Part shown: positions 44,748 through 53,825 of the stretch, in pieces
Numbering within the stretch: the stretch's first letter is position 1
How the letters are laid out: each line of letters begins with the position of its first letter
Assembly: GCF_041538045.1 (NCBI RefSeq)
Contig: NZ_JBGOSE010000010.1
Coordinates: 62,001-126,000 of the forward strand
Length of the DNA: 64,000 nt
Origin: Aliiglaciecola sp041538045
GTDB lineage: Bacteria > Pseudomonadota > Gammaproteobacteria > Enterobacterales > Alteromonadaceae
Direction of reading: 5' to 3'
Made by a program: the position numbers and the translations under genes
Notes under the pieces: generated by a model
The model's input: only the letters and a program-made list of their open reading frames with translations
Databases searched by the model: none
What the model was told of the DNA's origin: nothing

Positions 44748-45091
44748 TTGAATCCTTGCTGTTTGATTACCTGTTACTGGTTATAAGAATAATCTTTAAT
44801 CACTAATTTTACCAAAAATAATTAGTAGAATAGGTAAATTCACCACCATTGAAGACTCAAACGTGTGAAATTTCCATAAATAATTTAAAAGCTAACACGA
44901 TTTATTTTGTCTTTAAGAGAAGATAAAATATAACTTTTTACTAAGTTTAATTAAAATCACAAATTATTTGATCTAAATACAATTTTGACCGTTGAATCTA
45001 GTTAAAAAATCCATATGTTTAGAAGCACTTTATAATTTAATTTTTGGTCAGACGGATTGCTTCAATCCTGACTATTTTCGGAGAACAATTT
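44748..45091. other. AT-rich intergenic region before trxB
   Basis: No gene is seen. The stretch separates divergent yfbV and trxB and should hold both promoters. A 7-bp inverted repeat (ACTAATT 44802-44808, AATTAGT 44820-44826) is the only symmetry noticed. I cannot assign a regulator to it. Confidence 0.4.
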
Positions 45092-46048
45092 ATGTCTGAA
45101 GTAAGACACGTACGTCTTTTGATTTTGGGATCGGGCCCAGCGGGCTACTCTGCTGCAGTTTATGCTGCACGAGCAAACTTAAATCCAGTGCTTCTCACAG
45201 GTATTCAACAAGGTGGACAGCTCACCACCACTACGGAAGTTGAAAACTGGCCAGGAGACCCAGAAGGATTAACCGGGCCTGATCTGATGGTGAGAATGCA
45301 GAAACATGCTGAAAAATTTGATACCGAAATTATTTTCGATCACATTAATAAAACCGATTTGTCAAAACGTCCTTACACATTGGAAGGCGACAATGGTACT
45401 TATACCTGTGATGCATTGATTATAGCCACAGGTGCATCAGCTAAATATTTGGGAATGGAGTCTGAAACTGCATTCATGGGTAAAGGGGTTTCAGCCTGTG
45501 CCACCTGTGATGGATTCTTCTATCGTAACCAAAAAGTAGCGGTTATTGGTGGTGGTAATACCGCGGTTGAAGAAGCGCTGTATTTATCTAACATCGCCTC
45601 AGAAGTTCACGTTATCCATAGACGCGACTCGTTCAGAAGTGAAAAGATTTTATCTGACCGTCTATTTGAAAAAGCCAAAAATGGCAATGTGGTGATGCAC
45701 CTAGACAGAACCCTTGATGAAGTACTCGGCGATGAAATGGGCGTAACTGGCGTTCGTATTAAAGACGTGAACTCAGATGCCACCGAAGAGATTGATATCA
45801 TGGGCTTGTTTGTTGCCATTGGTCATAAACCGAACACTGATATATTTGAAGGTGAGTTAGATATGAAAGACGGCTATATCAAGATTAAGAGCGGTCTTGA
45901 AGGTAATGCGACTCAAACCAGTGTAGAAGGTGTTTTTGCTGCTGGCGACGTTTGCGACCACGTTTATCGTCAAGCTATTACATCAGCAGGCACCGGATGT
46001 ATGGCGGCATTGGATGCAGAAAAATTCTTGGACGCACTAGAAGATTAA
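45092..46048 (+). CDS. trxB: Thioredoxin-disulfide reductase TrxB
   Basis: TrxB passes electrons from NADPH via FAD to thioredoxin. The 318-residue protein has the FAD-binding LILGSGPAGYSAAVYAARANL (residues 9-29), the redox-active C136-A-T-C139 (SACATCDGFFY), the NADPH-binding GGGNTAVEEALYLS with the following HRR, and VFAAGDVCD. The ATG at 45092 has GGAG upstream; the longer frame to 45044 is not supported. Sits 39 bp before aat, so probably co-transcribed. Confidence 0.96.
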   Translation: MSEVRHVRLLILGSGPAGYSAAVYAARANLNPVLLTGIQQGGQLTTTTEVENWPGDPEGLTGPDLMVRMQKHAEKFDTEIIFDHINKTDLSKRPYTLEGDNGTYTCDALIIATGASAKYLGMESETAFMGKGVSACATCDGFFYRNQKVAVIGGGNTAVEEALYLSNIASEVHVIHRRDSFRSEKILSDRLFEKAKNGNVVMHLDRTLDEVLGDEMGVTGVRIKDVNSDATEEIDIMGLFVAIGHKPNTDIFEGELDMKDGYIKIKSGLEGNATQTSVEGVFAAGDVCDHVYRQAITSAGTGCMAALDAEKFLDALED

Positions 46049-46087
46049 GCCATTATCGTCAAGCTTGTTTTAAAGAGAACATAAATC

Positions 46088-46786
46088 ATGATTTCGCTGC
46101 ACAAGCTTGACGCTTCCCTCGCCTTCCCAACACCATCAGAAGCTTTAACAGATCCTAACGGTCTACTTGCCTTTGGCGGTGATCTCAGTGTCCCTCGATT
46201 AGTGAACAGCTATCGCCAAGGTATTTTTCCGTGGTTTTCAGAAGGTGAGCCTATTTTATGGTGGAGCCCTGATCCGCGCGGGGTACTTTTCACTGGAAAA
46301 TACAAAAGCAGCAAAAGTTTGCTTAAACATATCCGCAAAACGACACCAAAGGTGACCGTAGATACAAGCTTCAATGAGGTTATTGATGCTTGCTCTAGTA
46401 TTCCACGCAAAGACAATGGCACCTGGATAACCGCAGAAATGGTTGATGCTTATAAAAGGCTTTACCAAGCAGGTTATGCTCACTCCATTGAAGTCTGGGA
46501 CAAAGAGCGCTTAATTGGCGGTTTATATGGTGTGTTTGTCAACAATGTATTTTGTGGAGAGTCCATGTTTAGCCGTCAAGACAATGCATCAAAAGTCGCA
46601 TTTCATTGTCTCGTGGAATTATTGAAAAAAAACGGTGTTCGGCTCATTGATTGCCAAATGCAAAACCCACATTTAGCAACTTTAGGCTGTGAAGAGATAC
46701 CAAGGAAGACCTTTTTGGATTTATTAGCATCGGAACAAGAACATCTTCCTCTGCAATTTTGGACTCCCCAGGTGCTGCTGGCATGA
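46088..46786 (+). CDS. aat: Leucyl/phenylalanyl-tRNA-protein transferase Aat
   Basis: Aat attaches Leu or Phe from aminoacyl-tRNA to proteins that begin with Lys or Arg, marking them for ClpAP. The 232-residue protein shows FPTPSEALTDPNGLLAFGGDLS, GIFPWFSEGEPILWWSPDPRGVL, WITAEMVDAYKRLYQAGYAHSIE, and GVFVNNVFCGESMFSRQDNASKVA. Its stop overlaps the start of bpt (ATGA at 46783), the second transferase of the same pathway. Confidence 0.96.
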   Translation: MISLHKLDASLAFPTPSEALTDPNGLLAFGGDLSVPRLVNSYRQGIFPWFSEGEPILWWSPDPRGVLFTGKYKSSKSLLKHIRKTTPKVTVDTSFNEVIDACSSIPRKDNGTWITAEMVDAYKRLYQAGYAHSIEVWDKERLIGGLYGVFVNNVFCGESMFSRQDNASKVAFHCLVELLKKNGVRLIDCQMQNPHLATLGCEEIPRKTFLDLLASEQEHLPLQFWTPQVLLA

Positions 46787-47490
46787 GTATGAAGTTTGGT
46801 TTAACTCAGCAGTTTCAATGTAGTTATCTTGAACAGCAGCAAGAGCAATTACTCGTTCTGGTGACAGACAATAACGATGAATTAGACAACCAATATAATT
46901 ATTTGCTCGGTCAAGGTTTTCGTCGAAGTGGAGAACAAATCTATCGCCCTCACTGTAGACAATGCAGCGCATGCCAATCCATTAGAATTCCAGTGGATAG
47001 TTTTTTAGGGTCTAAAAGTCAGCGCCGTATTGCAAATAAAAATGCGGATATTGAGGTGTTCACCAGCCCCACAACGAAACCTGAGTACTATCCAGTTTAC
47101 GAACAATACATCAATCATCGCCACAACGATGGTAGTATGTTTCCAGCGAGTCAAAATCAATATACAGGATTCATCGAATGTGATTGGCTGGAAACACTTT
47201 TTATTGAATTTTATTTAGATAAAGAGCTTATCGGCGTTGCTGTAACTGATGTTTTAAGTGATGCACTCTCTGCCCTTTACACATTTTTTAAACCAGAATA
47301 TGCTAATCGCTCACTGGGAACCTTCGCAATTATGCAACAAATTGAACAAGCGAAGCTGAATAATAAAACATTTTTGTATCTGGGATATCAGATAGATGCC
47401 TGTCAAAAAATGCGCTATAAGGCTAATTTTTACCCTCACCAACGCTTTATTGACAATAAATGGCAATTAATCACAAAAAAAAGCACTTAA
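46783..47490 (+). CDS. bpt: Aspartate/glutamate leucyltransferase Bpt
   Basis: Bpt, a homologue of eukaryotic arginyltransferase, adds Leu to proteins starting with Asp or Glu, creating ClpS-recognised degrons. The 235-residue protein has RRSGEQIYRPHCRQCSACQSIRIPV (cysteine-rich region near the N terminus), FRPSKSQRR-type SKSQRRIANKN and DALSALYTFFKPEYANRSLGTFAI, then YLGYQIDACQKMRYKANF. The ATG at 46783 overlaps aat, giving direct coupling. infA follows 78 bp later. Confidence 0.95.
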   Translation: MSMKFGLTQQFQCSYLEQQQEQLLVLVTDNNDELDNQYNYLLGQGFRRSGEQIYRPHCRQCSACQSIRIPVDSFLGSKSQRRIANKNADIEVFTSPTTKPEYYPVYEQYINHRHNDGSMFPASQNQYTGFIECDWLETLFIEFYLDKELIGVAVTDVLSDALSALYTFFKPEYANRSLGTFAIMQQIEQAKLNNKTFLYLGYQIDACQKMRYKANFYPHQRFIDNKWQLITKKST

Positions 47491-47568
47491 GAGCTTTACT
47501 CTTGGCCGCATATTGGGCAAAATCTGCGCGGCATTTTTGACACTTATTAATTGAGGTAAACAACTTAC

Positions 47569-47787
47569 ATGGCGAAAGAAGACTGTATTGAAATGGAAGG
47601 TACCGTATTGGACACACTTCCTAATACTATGTTCCGCGTTGAATTAGAAAACGGACACGTCGTCACTGCGCACATCTCCGGAAAGATGCGCAAAAACTAT
47701 ATACGAATATTAACTGGCGACAAAGTAACAGTTGAGATGACTCCTTACGACCTAACAAAAGGCCGTATCATTTATCGCGCCAGATAA
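47569..47787 (+). CDS. infA: Translation initiation factor IF-1
   Basis: IF-1 binds the A site of the 30S subunit during initiation. The 72-residue protein is full length with the OB-fold sequence MAKEDCIEMEGTVLDTLPN and HISGKMRKNYIRILTGDKV. A GAGG sequence precedes the ATG. Position beside aat/bpt and clpA matches related genomes. A terminator follows. Confidence 0.97.
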   Translation: MAKEDCIEMEGTVLDTLPNTMFRVELENGHVVTAHISGKMRKNYIRILTGDKVTVEMTPYDLTKGRIIYRAR

Positions 47788-47815
47788 GACACGTTCCTTT
47801 TGCTAAATTAGCATT

Positions 47816-47843
47816 AAAAAAACCCAGCATTGCTGGGTTTTTG
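47816..47843. terminator. Terminator between infA and clpA
   Basis: AAACCCAGCA and TGCTGGGTTT form an inverted repeat with A-rich left and T-rich right flanks, so it can serve both infA (plus) and the convergent clpA (minus). Confidence 0.9.
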
Positions 47844-47881
47844 TTTATCTAGCTTGTGTTGGTTTAATAATCTTCGCGATA

Positions 47882-50146
47882 TTAAACTTTACTTGCTTGT
47901 TTAGAGCTTTGGTTAGAGTAATTAAAGTTAAGCTTGTCATCTTTGACGGTGATTTTGACGGTACCGCCATTCACCAACTCACCAAACAGTAATTCATTGG
48001 CTAAGTTTTTCTTCACATGCTCTTGCATAGTTCTGGACATTGGACGCGCACCCATTGCTCTGTCGTAGCCTTTTTCAGCTAACCAAGCACGTGCAGCATC
48101 GTCTATTTCCATAGACACACCTTTATTATCCAGTTGCACTTGCAGCTCAATAATAAATTTATCTACCACTTGCAAAATAACATCAGACTCAAGATGATTG
48201 AACCAAATTATGCCATCTAAACGGTTTCTAAATTCCGGTGTAAATATCTTATTGATTTCACTGATTGCGTCAAAACTATGATCCTGCTGCTTAAAACCAA
48301 TCGAAGTTTTAATGGTTTCTTGCACACCGGCGTTAGTTGTCATGACTAAAACCACATTGCGGAAATCCACCTTACGTCCATTATTATCCGTTAAGGTTCC
48401 ATGATCCATTACCTGCAACAAAATGTTGTAGATATCACTGTGCGCTTTTTCAATTTCATCGAGTAACACAACACAGTATGGGTTTTTAATCACAGCATCG
48501 GTTAACAACCCGCCTTGATCAAAGCCTACATAACCAGGAGGAGCACCAATCAATCGGCTAACTGCATGACGTTCCATATACTCCGACATGTCAAATCGAA
48601 CCAACTCTACACCCATAATTTTAGCGAGTTGTTGCGTCACTTCGGTTTTACCAACCCCCGTAGGACCGGCAAACATAAAGTTGCCAATGGGTTTGGTTTC
48701 AACTCCTAAACCGGAGCGCGATAATCGAATTGCATCAGACAAGGTTTCAATAGCTTGATCTTGTCCAAATACTACCATTTTCAAATCACGAGTCAGGTTT
48801 TTCAATGTTTCTTTATCTGAAGCTGACACTGACTTTTCTGGAATTCGGGCCATTTTCGCAATGACATGCTCAATTTCACCGACACCAATGGTTTTACGTC
48901 TCTTAGAAACCGGTAACAAGCGCTGAGAAGCACCAGCTTCGTCGATCACATCAATCGCCTTGTCAGGCAAGTGGCGTTCGTTTATGTACTTAGCAGATAG
49001 CTCTGACGCCGCTTTAATCGCTTGATTAGTGAAACGTACACTATGATGTTTCTCGTAACGACTTTTTAACCCCATGAGTATTTTAGTTGTGTCTGCAACA
49101 CTAGGTTCAATGACATCAATTTTTTGGAAACGTCGTGCCAATGCTCTGTCTTTTTCAAAGATACCTTGGTATTCCTGATAAGTGGTAGAGCCGATGCAAC
49201 GTAACTCACCACTACTAAGCTTAGGTTTTAACAGGTTAGATGCATCCATTACACCACCTGATGCAGCACCAGCCCCAATGATAGTGTGAATTTCATCTAT
49301 GAATAAGATGGCATCTTCGTCTTTACTTAGCTCTTTGAGAATACCTTTCAAACGTTTTTCAAAATCACCACGGTATTTAGTTCCCGCTAGTAATCCGCCT
49401 AAATCTAAGGAGTACACTGTGGATGATGCAATCACCTCAGGCACTTCGTTATTCACAATGCGATAAGCTAAACCTTCTGCAATGGCAGTTTTACCCACCC
49501 CCGCTTCCCCAACCAATAATGGATTATTTTTGCGGCGACGACATAATATTTGAATGGTTCTTTCTAATTCTGAATCTCGGCCAATAAGGGGATCAATTTT
49601 ACCTGCTTTGGCCTGAACATTAAGATTCGACGAATATTTTTCCAGTATCGAGGTACTTTCTTCCCCTTCCACTGTCTCATCTTGATTTTCAACATTCGAC
49701 TCTTCATCGTTTTTGCTAACGCCATGGGATATAAAATTCACTACATCCAATCGAGTTACATCAGTCTTTTTCAAAATATAAACAGCTTGGGATTCTTGCT
49801 CACTGAAAATAGCCACTAACACATTGGCTCCAGTGACTTCTTCTTTGCCTGAAGATTGCACATGAAAAACTGCTCGTTGCAACACGCGCTGAAACCCTAA
49901 CGTTGGCTGAGTTTCCCTATCACTCGTATCATCTTCCAAAATAAGCGGCGTGGTGTCTTTGACAAAATCGACTAGCTCAGCTTTGATTGACTCAATATTC
50001 GCTCCACAAGCTTTGAGAGCTTCTCTGGCGGCTTTATTGTCCAAAAGCGCTAGTAACAGATGCTCCACCGTCATAAATTCATGACGATGCTCTCTGGCAA
50101 ATATAAACGCTTCGTTAAGGGTCTGCTCTAAATCTTTATTCAACAT
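47882..50146 (-). CDS. clpA: ATP-dependent Clp protease ATPase subunit ClpA
   Basis: ClpA is the AAA+ unfoldase that feeds N-degron and other substrates to ClpP. The 754-residue protein has the double Clp N-domain, a first AAA+ module with GEAGVGKTAIAEG and LFIDEIHTIIGAG, a second with GPTGVGKTEVTQQ and VVLLDEIEKAH, and the ClpA-specific IGF-like loop (SIGFKQQDH) used for ClpP docking. clpS is upstream on the same strand, 268 bp away, so the two might be transcribed together. clpP is not in this window. Confidence 0.96.
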   Translation of the reverse strand: MLNKDLEQTLNEAFIFAREHRHEFMTVEHLLLALLDNKAAREALKACGANIESIKAELVDFVKDTTPLILEDDTSDRETQPTLGFQRVLQRAVFHVQSSGKEEVTGANVLVAIFSEQESQAVYILKKTDVTRLDVVNFISHGVSKNDEESNVENQDETVEGEESTSILEKYSSNLNVQAKAGKIDPLIGRDSELERTIQILCRRRKNNPLLVGEAGVGKTAIAEGLAYRIVNNEVPEVIASSTVYSLDLGGLLAGTKYRGDFEKRLKGILKELSKDEDAILFIDEIHTIIGAGAASGGVMDASNLLKPKLSSGELRCIGSTTYQEYQGIFEKDRALARRFQKIDVIEPSVADTTKILMGLKSRYEKHHSVRFTNQAIKAASELSAKYINERHLPDKAIDVIDEAGASQRLLPVSKRRKTIGVGEIEHVIAKMARIPEKSVSASDKETLKNLTRDLKMVVFGQDQAIETLSDAIRLSRSGLGVETKPIGNFMFAGPTGVGKTEVTQQLAKIMGVELVRFDMSEYMERHAVSRLIGAPPGYVGFDQGGLLTDAVIKNPYCVVLLDEIEKAHSDIYNILLQVMDHGTLTDNNGRKVDFRNVVLVMTTNAGVQETIKTSIGFKQQDHSFDAISEINKIFTPEFRNRLDGIIWFNHLESDVILQVVDKFIIELQVQLDNKGVSMEIDDAARAWLAEKGYDRAMGARPMSRTMQEHVKKNLANELLFGELVNGGTVKITVKDDKLNFNYSNQSSKQASKV

Positions 50147-50414
50147 ACTTATACCCTCCTAAAATCGGGTTGGTTAGTTAACCCTGAAGAAAACTGTCTC
50201 TGGTTGTTATCAAAAAACTGAGATAAAACCTTAATGATCAGTTTATTAGCCACAGAAACAGTCTTTAAAAATTGACTTTTCCATGGTTAAAGCCTCCATT
50301 TTTACATCTTTCTTCGTTATCAGACTCTATGATTCAAAGGTTAAAATCAAATGTTTTATGCGATCATTCCTATAAAACATCTTTGTTAAAAAATTATTCC
50401 ATAAATCCGTTTGT

Positions 50415-50735
50415 TTAAGCTTGTTCCATACTGCACATTAAAGGATGTTGATGTTTCCTGGCATATTGATTCACCTGCATCACTTTTGTTTCGGCAATCT
50501 GAGCGGTATAAACACCGCAAACAGCACGACCACGGTAATGAACTGTCAACATCAGTTGATTGGCTTTTTCAGCATCCATATTAAAAAAGCGCATCAACAC
50601 CTCAATGACAAAATCCATTGGTGTGTAGTCATCGTTATTGATCAAGACTTTGTACATGGGAGGCGGTTCAACTTTCTTTTTGACCGCTTCTAAGTGCTTA
50701 TCGTGATCTATACTTATTGTATTATCTTTACTCAT
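50415..50735 (-). CDS. clpS: ClpS adaptor protein
   Basis: ClpS binds N-terminal Leu, Phe, Trp and Tyr and delivers those proteins to ClpAP. The 106-residue form from ATG 50735 has PPPMYKVLINNDDYTPMDFVIEVLMRFF, the conserved binding pocket with N-D-D-Y and the later HYRGRAVCGVYTAQIAETK. The longer frame to 50780 adds an unsupported leader. A disordered N-terminal tail (about 1-30) is expected, as it enters the ClpA pore. Confidence 0.95.
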   Translation of the reverse strand: MSKDNTISIDHDKHLEAVKKKVEPPPMYKVLINNDDYTPMDFVIEVLMRFFNMDAEKANQLMLTVHYRGRAVCGVYTAQIAETKVMQVNQYARKHQHPLMCSMEQA

Positions 50736-50961
50736 ATTGAAATAATAGTGCCGTTTAGACAAAAATTGTTCTGATTTCACATTAATTGTGCTGTTTTTAG
50801 TTATTTTTGTCGATTAAATTAATTTGACCTTGACATTAGTAGGTTAAAATATCTACATTTTAAATAGGGCAAAACGTTATGCAGTCGATTTGCCTCATCT
50901 CTACATTCTTATTGTGGGGATTAAGCAGTGTCAGTTCAAGGGATTAAAAGGAAGCAGATGT

Positions 50962-51180
50962 ATGGCGGTTGGAAAAGTCAAATGGTTTAACAATGCGAAA
51001 GGGTTCGGTTTTATTGTTCCTGACGATGGTGGAGAAGATATTTTCGCACATTACTCCACGATTAAAATGGACGGTTATCGTTCTTTAAAAGCAGGTCAAG
51101 AAGTGACTTATGAAGTTCAGCAAGGGCCAAAAGGCTTGCACGCTGAGAACATAGACATCAGCGATGAACCTGAAAGATAG
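50962..51180 (+). CDS. cspD: Cold shock-like protein CspD
   Basis: A 72-residue cold-shock-domain protein with the RNA-binding motifs GKVKWFNNAKGFGFIV and EDIFAHYSTI. The sequence MDGYRSLKAGQEVTYEVQQGPKGLHAENI and the location divergent from clpS identify it as CspD, a stationary-phase inhibitor of replication in E. coli. The ATG at 50962 has AAGGA upstream; the frame to 50890 adds an unrelated leader. A strong terminator follows. Confidence 0.94.
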   Translation: MAVGKVKWFNNAKGFGFIVPDDGGEDIFAHYSTIKMDGYRSLKAGQEVTYEVQQGPKGLHAENIDISDEPER

Positions 51181-51210
51181 TTAAACTAGACTTAATACTA
51201 CTTTTCAAAT

Positions 51211-51240
51211 AAAAAGCAGGCTATTTAGCCTGCTTTTTTG
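51211..51240. terminator. Bidirectional terminator between cspD and icd
   Basis: AAAAAGCAGGCT and AGCCTGCTTTTT form a perfect 12-bp stem with a 4-base loop; A-run and T-run on each side fit termination from both convergent genes. Confidence 0.94.
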
Positions 51241-51296
51241 TATGTACTATTTATCGATCCCTGCTTAAAGCATGGGATCGATAGCCATCAACTCAA

Positions 51297-53519
51297 TTAA
51301 GATACAATTGAATTTAAGGTTCCGCTAGGACACATAGCATTAGTGATTAAGTCATCATTTGGATAGTAGTATCCACCGATGTCAGCCGCTTTAGCTTGTG
51401 TTGCATCAATTTCAGCAACAATACTTTCTTCATTGTCACTCAATGCTTTAGCAATAGGTGCAAAGTACTCAGCTAGTTCTGAATCTTCAGTTTGACTAGC
51501 AAGCCCTTGCGCCCAATACATTGCTAAGTAGAAGTGACTACCGCGGTTATCTAACTGCCCTGCTTTACGCAAAGGAGACTTACCATTATTTAATAAGGTT
51601 TCAGTTGCCTTATCCAGCTCTGATGCCAATAACTTCGCTTTGTTATTGTCATTCTTAATAGCTAAATCTTCTAAAGAAACCGCGATTGCTAAAAACTCAC
51701 CTAATGAATCCCAACGCAAATGCCCTTCTTCAACAAACTGTTGAACATGTTTTGGCGCAGAACCGCCAGCACCCGTTTCAAACAATCCGCCACCGGCCAT
51801 TAACGGCACGATAGACAACATTTTAGCACTGGTACCTAGTTCCAAAATTGGGAATAAGTCAGTTAGGTAATCACGTAATACGTTTCCGGTCACAGAAATG
51901 GTATCTAAACCGCGAATAGCTCGTTCCATGGTGTAACGAATTGCACGAACTGGAGCCATTATTTCAATGTGTAAACCGTCAGTGTCGTGTTCTTTCAGAT
52001 ATTCAGTAACCTTGTTGATTAGTTGAACATCGTGAGCTCGCTCGTCATCTAACCAGAAGATTGCTGGCATACCTGATTGTCTAGCACGGGTTACAGCTAG
52101 TTTTACCCAGTCGCGGATAGGCGCGTCTTTCGCCTGACACATACGCCAGATGTCACCTTCTTCAACTTCGTGCTCAATAAGTACATTGCCATCTTGGTCG
52201 ATGATTTGTACTTTACCGTCACCCGTCATTTCGAAAGTTTTGTCGTGTGAACCATATTCTTCAGCTTTTTGCGCCATCAAACCAACGTTTGGCACAGTCC
52301 CCATAGTAGTAGGATCAAATGCACCATGGGTTTTACAGAAGTTAATCACTTCTTGGTAAATAGTTGCATAAGTACTTTCAGGGATAACCGCTTTAGTATC
52401 TTGAGGTTTTCCATCTGGACCCCACATTTGACCAGAGCTACGGATCATTGCTGGCATAGAAGCATCAACAATAACGTCACTTGGAACGTGTAGGTTAGAA
52501 ATACCTTTATCAGAATTTACCATCGCTAGAGGCGGACGATCTTGATAACAACGATTAATGTCGTTTTCTATTTCCGCGCGCTGTGAGGTGGGCAATGTTG
52601 CGATTTTATCGTAAACACTACCTAAACCGTTATTAGGGTTAACGCCTAACTCATCAAACAAATCTTGATATTTGTCGAATAATTCTTTGTAGAAAACCTT
52701 AACACAGTGTCCAAATACAATTGGGTGAGACACTTTCATCATGGTTGCTTTAACGTGAAGAGAAAACAGGATGCCGGTTTCTTTTGCATCTTGAATTTGT
52801 TCTTCAAAAAATGCACACAACGCTTTTTTGCTCATGCGCATGCCGTCAATTACTTCACCCGCAAGTAAGTCAACACGTGGCTTAAGTGTGGTTTTGTTAC
52901 CCGCAGTATCAGTAAACTCAATACTTACATGGCCTGCTTTTTCAACGGTTACAGATTTTTCACCTGAATAAAAATCGCCACCTTGCATATGCGCAACGTG
53001 AGTGCGAGAGGCTTGGCTCCATGCGCCCATTGAATGAGGGTGTTTTTTCGCATAATTCTTAACTGCGGTGGGCGCTCGACGGTCAGAGTTACCTTCACGA
53101 AGTACTGGGTTTACAGCACTACCTAGTACTTTACCGTACCGGCTTCTTAATTCTTTCTCTTCATCTGTTTCCGGAGTCTCAGGAAAGTCAGGTAACGCAA
53201 AACCATTATCTTGTAGTTCTTTAATTGCCGCTTTTAATTGCGGAATTGAAGCACTGATATTCGGTAATTTAATAATGTTTGTGTCTGGCTTCTGGGTAAG
53301 TTCGCCTAAAATAGATAATGCATCAGGAACTTTTTGATCATCGTTCAGGTAGTCAGGGAAGGTAGCCAAAATTCTGCTAGCTAACGATATATCACTTACT
53401 TCAACTTCTATATCAGCCGCAGTAGCAAATTTACGGACAATGGGTAAAAGTGAATATGTAGCCAACGCAGGGGCTTCATCAGTTTTTGTGTAAATAATCT
53501 TAGACTTTGATGTAGTCAT
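51297..53519 (-). CDS. icd: NADP-dependent isocitrate dehydrogenase, monomeric type
   Basis: A 740-residue monomeric isocitrate dehydrogenase (IDH-II class) converting isocitrate to 2-oxoglutarate in the TCA cycle with NADP+. The sequence matches that family from start (KIIYTKTDEAPALATYSLLPI) to end, with NPVLREGNSDRRAP, HPHSMGAWSQ, HVKATMMKVSHPIVFGHCVK, MIRSSGQMWGPDGKP and FWLDDERAHDVQLI. It is unrelated in length and sequence to the common dimeric Icd of about 416 residues. Head-to-head with rluE, the same position that dimeric icd holds in E. coli. Whether a second icd exists elsewhere cannot be seen. Confidence 0.95.
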   Translation of the reverse strand: MTTSKSKIIYTKTDEAPALATYSLLPIVRKFATAADIEVEVSDISLASRILATFPDYLNDDQKVPDALSILGELTQKPDTNIIKLPNISASIPQLKAAIKELQDNGFALPDFPETPETDEEKELRSRYGKVLGSAVNPVLREGNSDRRAPTAVKNYAKKHPHSMGAWSQASRTHVAHMQGGDFYSGEKSVTVEKAGHVSIEFTDTAGNKTTLKPRVDLLAGEVIDGMRMSKKALCAFFEEQIQDAKETGILFSLHVKATMMKVSHPIVFGHCVKVFYKELFDKYQDLFDELGVNPNNGLGSVYDKIATLPTSQRAEIENDINRCYQDRPPLAMVNSDKGISNLHVPSDVIVDASMPAMIRSSGQMWGPDGKPQDTKAVIPESTYATIYQEVINFCKTHGAFDPTTMGTVPNVGLMAQKAEEYGSHDKTFEMTGDGKVQIIDQDGNVLIEHEVEEGDIWRMCQAKDAPIRDWVKLAVTRARQSGMPAIFWLDDERAHDVQLINKVTEYLKEHDTDGLHIEIMAPVRAIRYTMERAIRGLDTISVTGNVLRDYLTDLFPILELGTSAKMLSIVPLMAGGGLFETGAGGSAPKHVQQFVEEGHLRWDSLGEFLAIAVSLEDLAIKNDNNKAKLLASELDKATETLLNNGKSPLRKAGQLDNRGSHFYLAMYWAQGLASQTEDSELAEYFAPIAKALSDNEESIVAEIDATQAKAADIGGYYYPNDDLITNAMCPSGTLNSIVS

Positions 53520-53825
53520 TATATACCTCAGTGGTGGCGGCGGAACCGCCTGGTTAATCCAAATTACTCAGACGAAAGCGATGATAAATAAATTATCTAT
53601 CAAAAAACTTAAAAATTTGAGCACAGATTCTAATCAATATAGCTATTATAACCAGTACTTTATTACATTAAATATGCATAAAATATATTGAGACTTCGCA
53701 CGGAACCGCAAAAAATAGTTCATCACGAAAGGTTATAGATGCTAACAATCAATGATATATGGGCTAAACTCGGTTTACTAGCTCCAAGCACACTAAAACC
53801 ATAAAAAAGTGAATACTTATTCAAA
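53520..53825. other. Divergent region between icd and rluE with a possible small ORF
   Basis: AT-rich region likely to hold both promoters. A purine-rich inverted sequence GGCGGCGGAACCGCC lies just ahead of icd (about 53534-53549). A 21-codon reading frame with a well-placed AAAGG site lies at 53739-53804. No other gene is seen. Confidence 0.45.
53739..53804 (+). CDS. Possible 21-residue leader or small protein
   Basis: The frame MLTINDIWAKLGLLAPSTLK plus Pro, then TAA, begins at an ATG with AAAGG six bases upstream and ends 21 bases before rluE. It has no recognised homologue in my knowledge and could be a leader peptide, a small protein or chance. Only the reading frame and ribosome site are evidence. 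Confidence 0.25.
   Translation: MLTINDIWAKLGLLAPSTLKP

Noticed and set aside
50147..50414. Possible small gene between clpA and clpS
   Set aside because: No frame with a start, ribosome site and protein-like composition; the region seems to be leader or promoter DNA.
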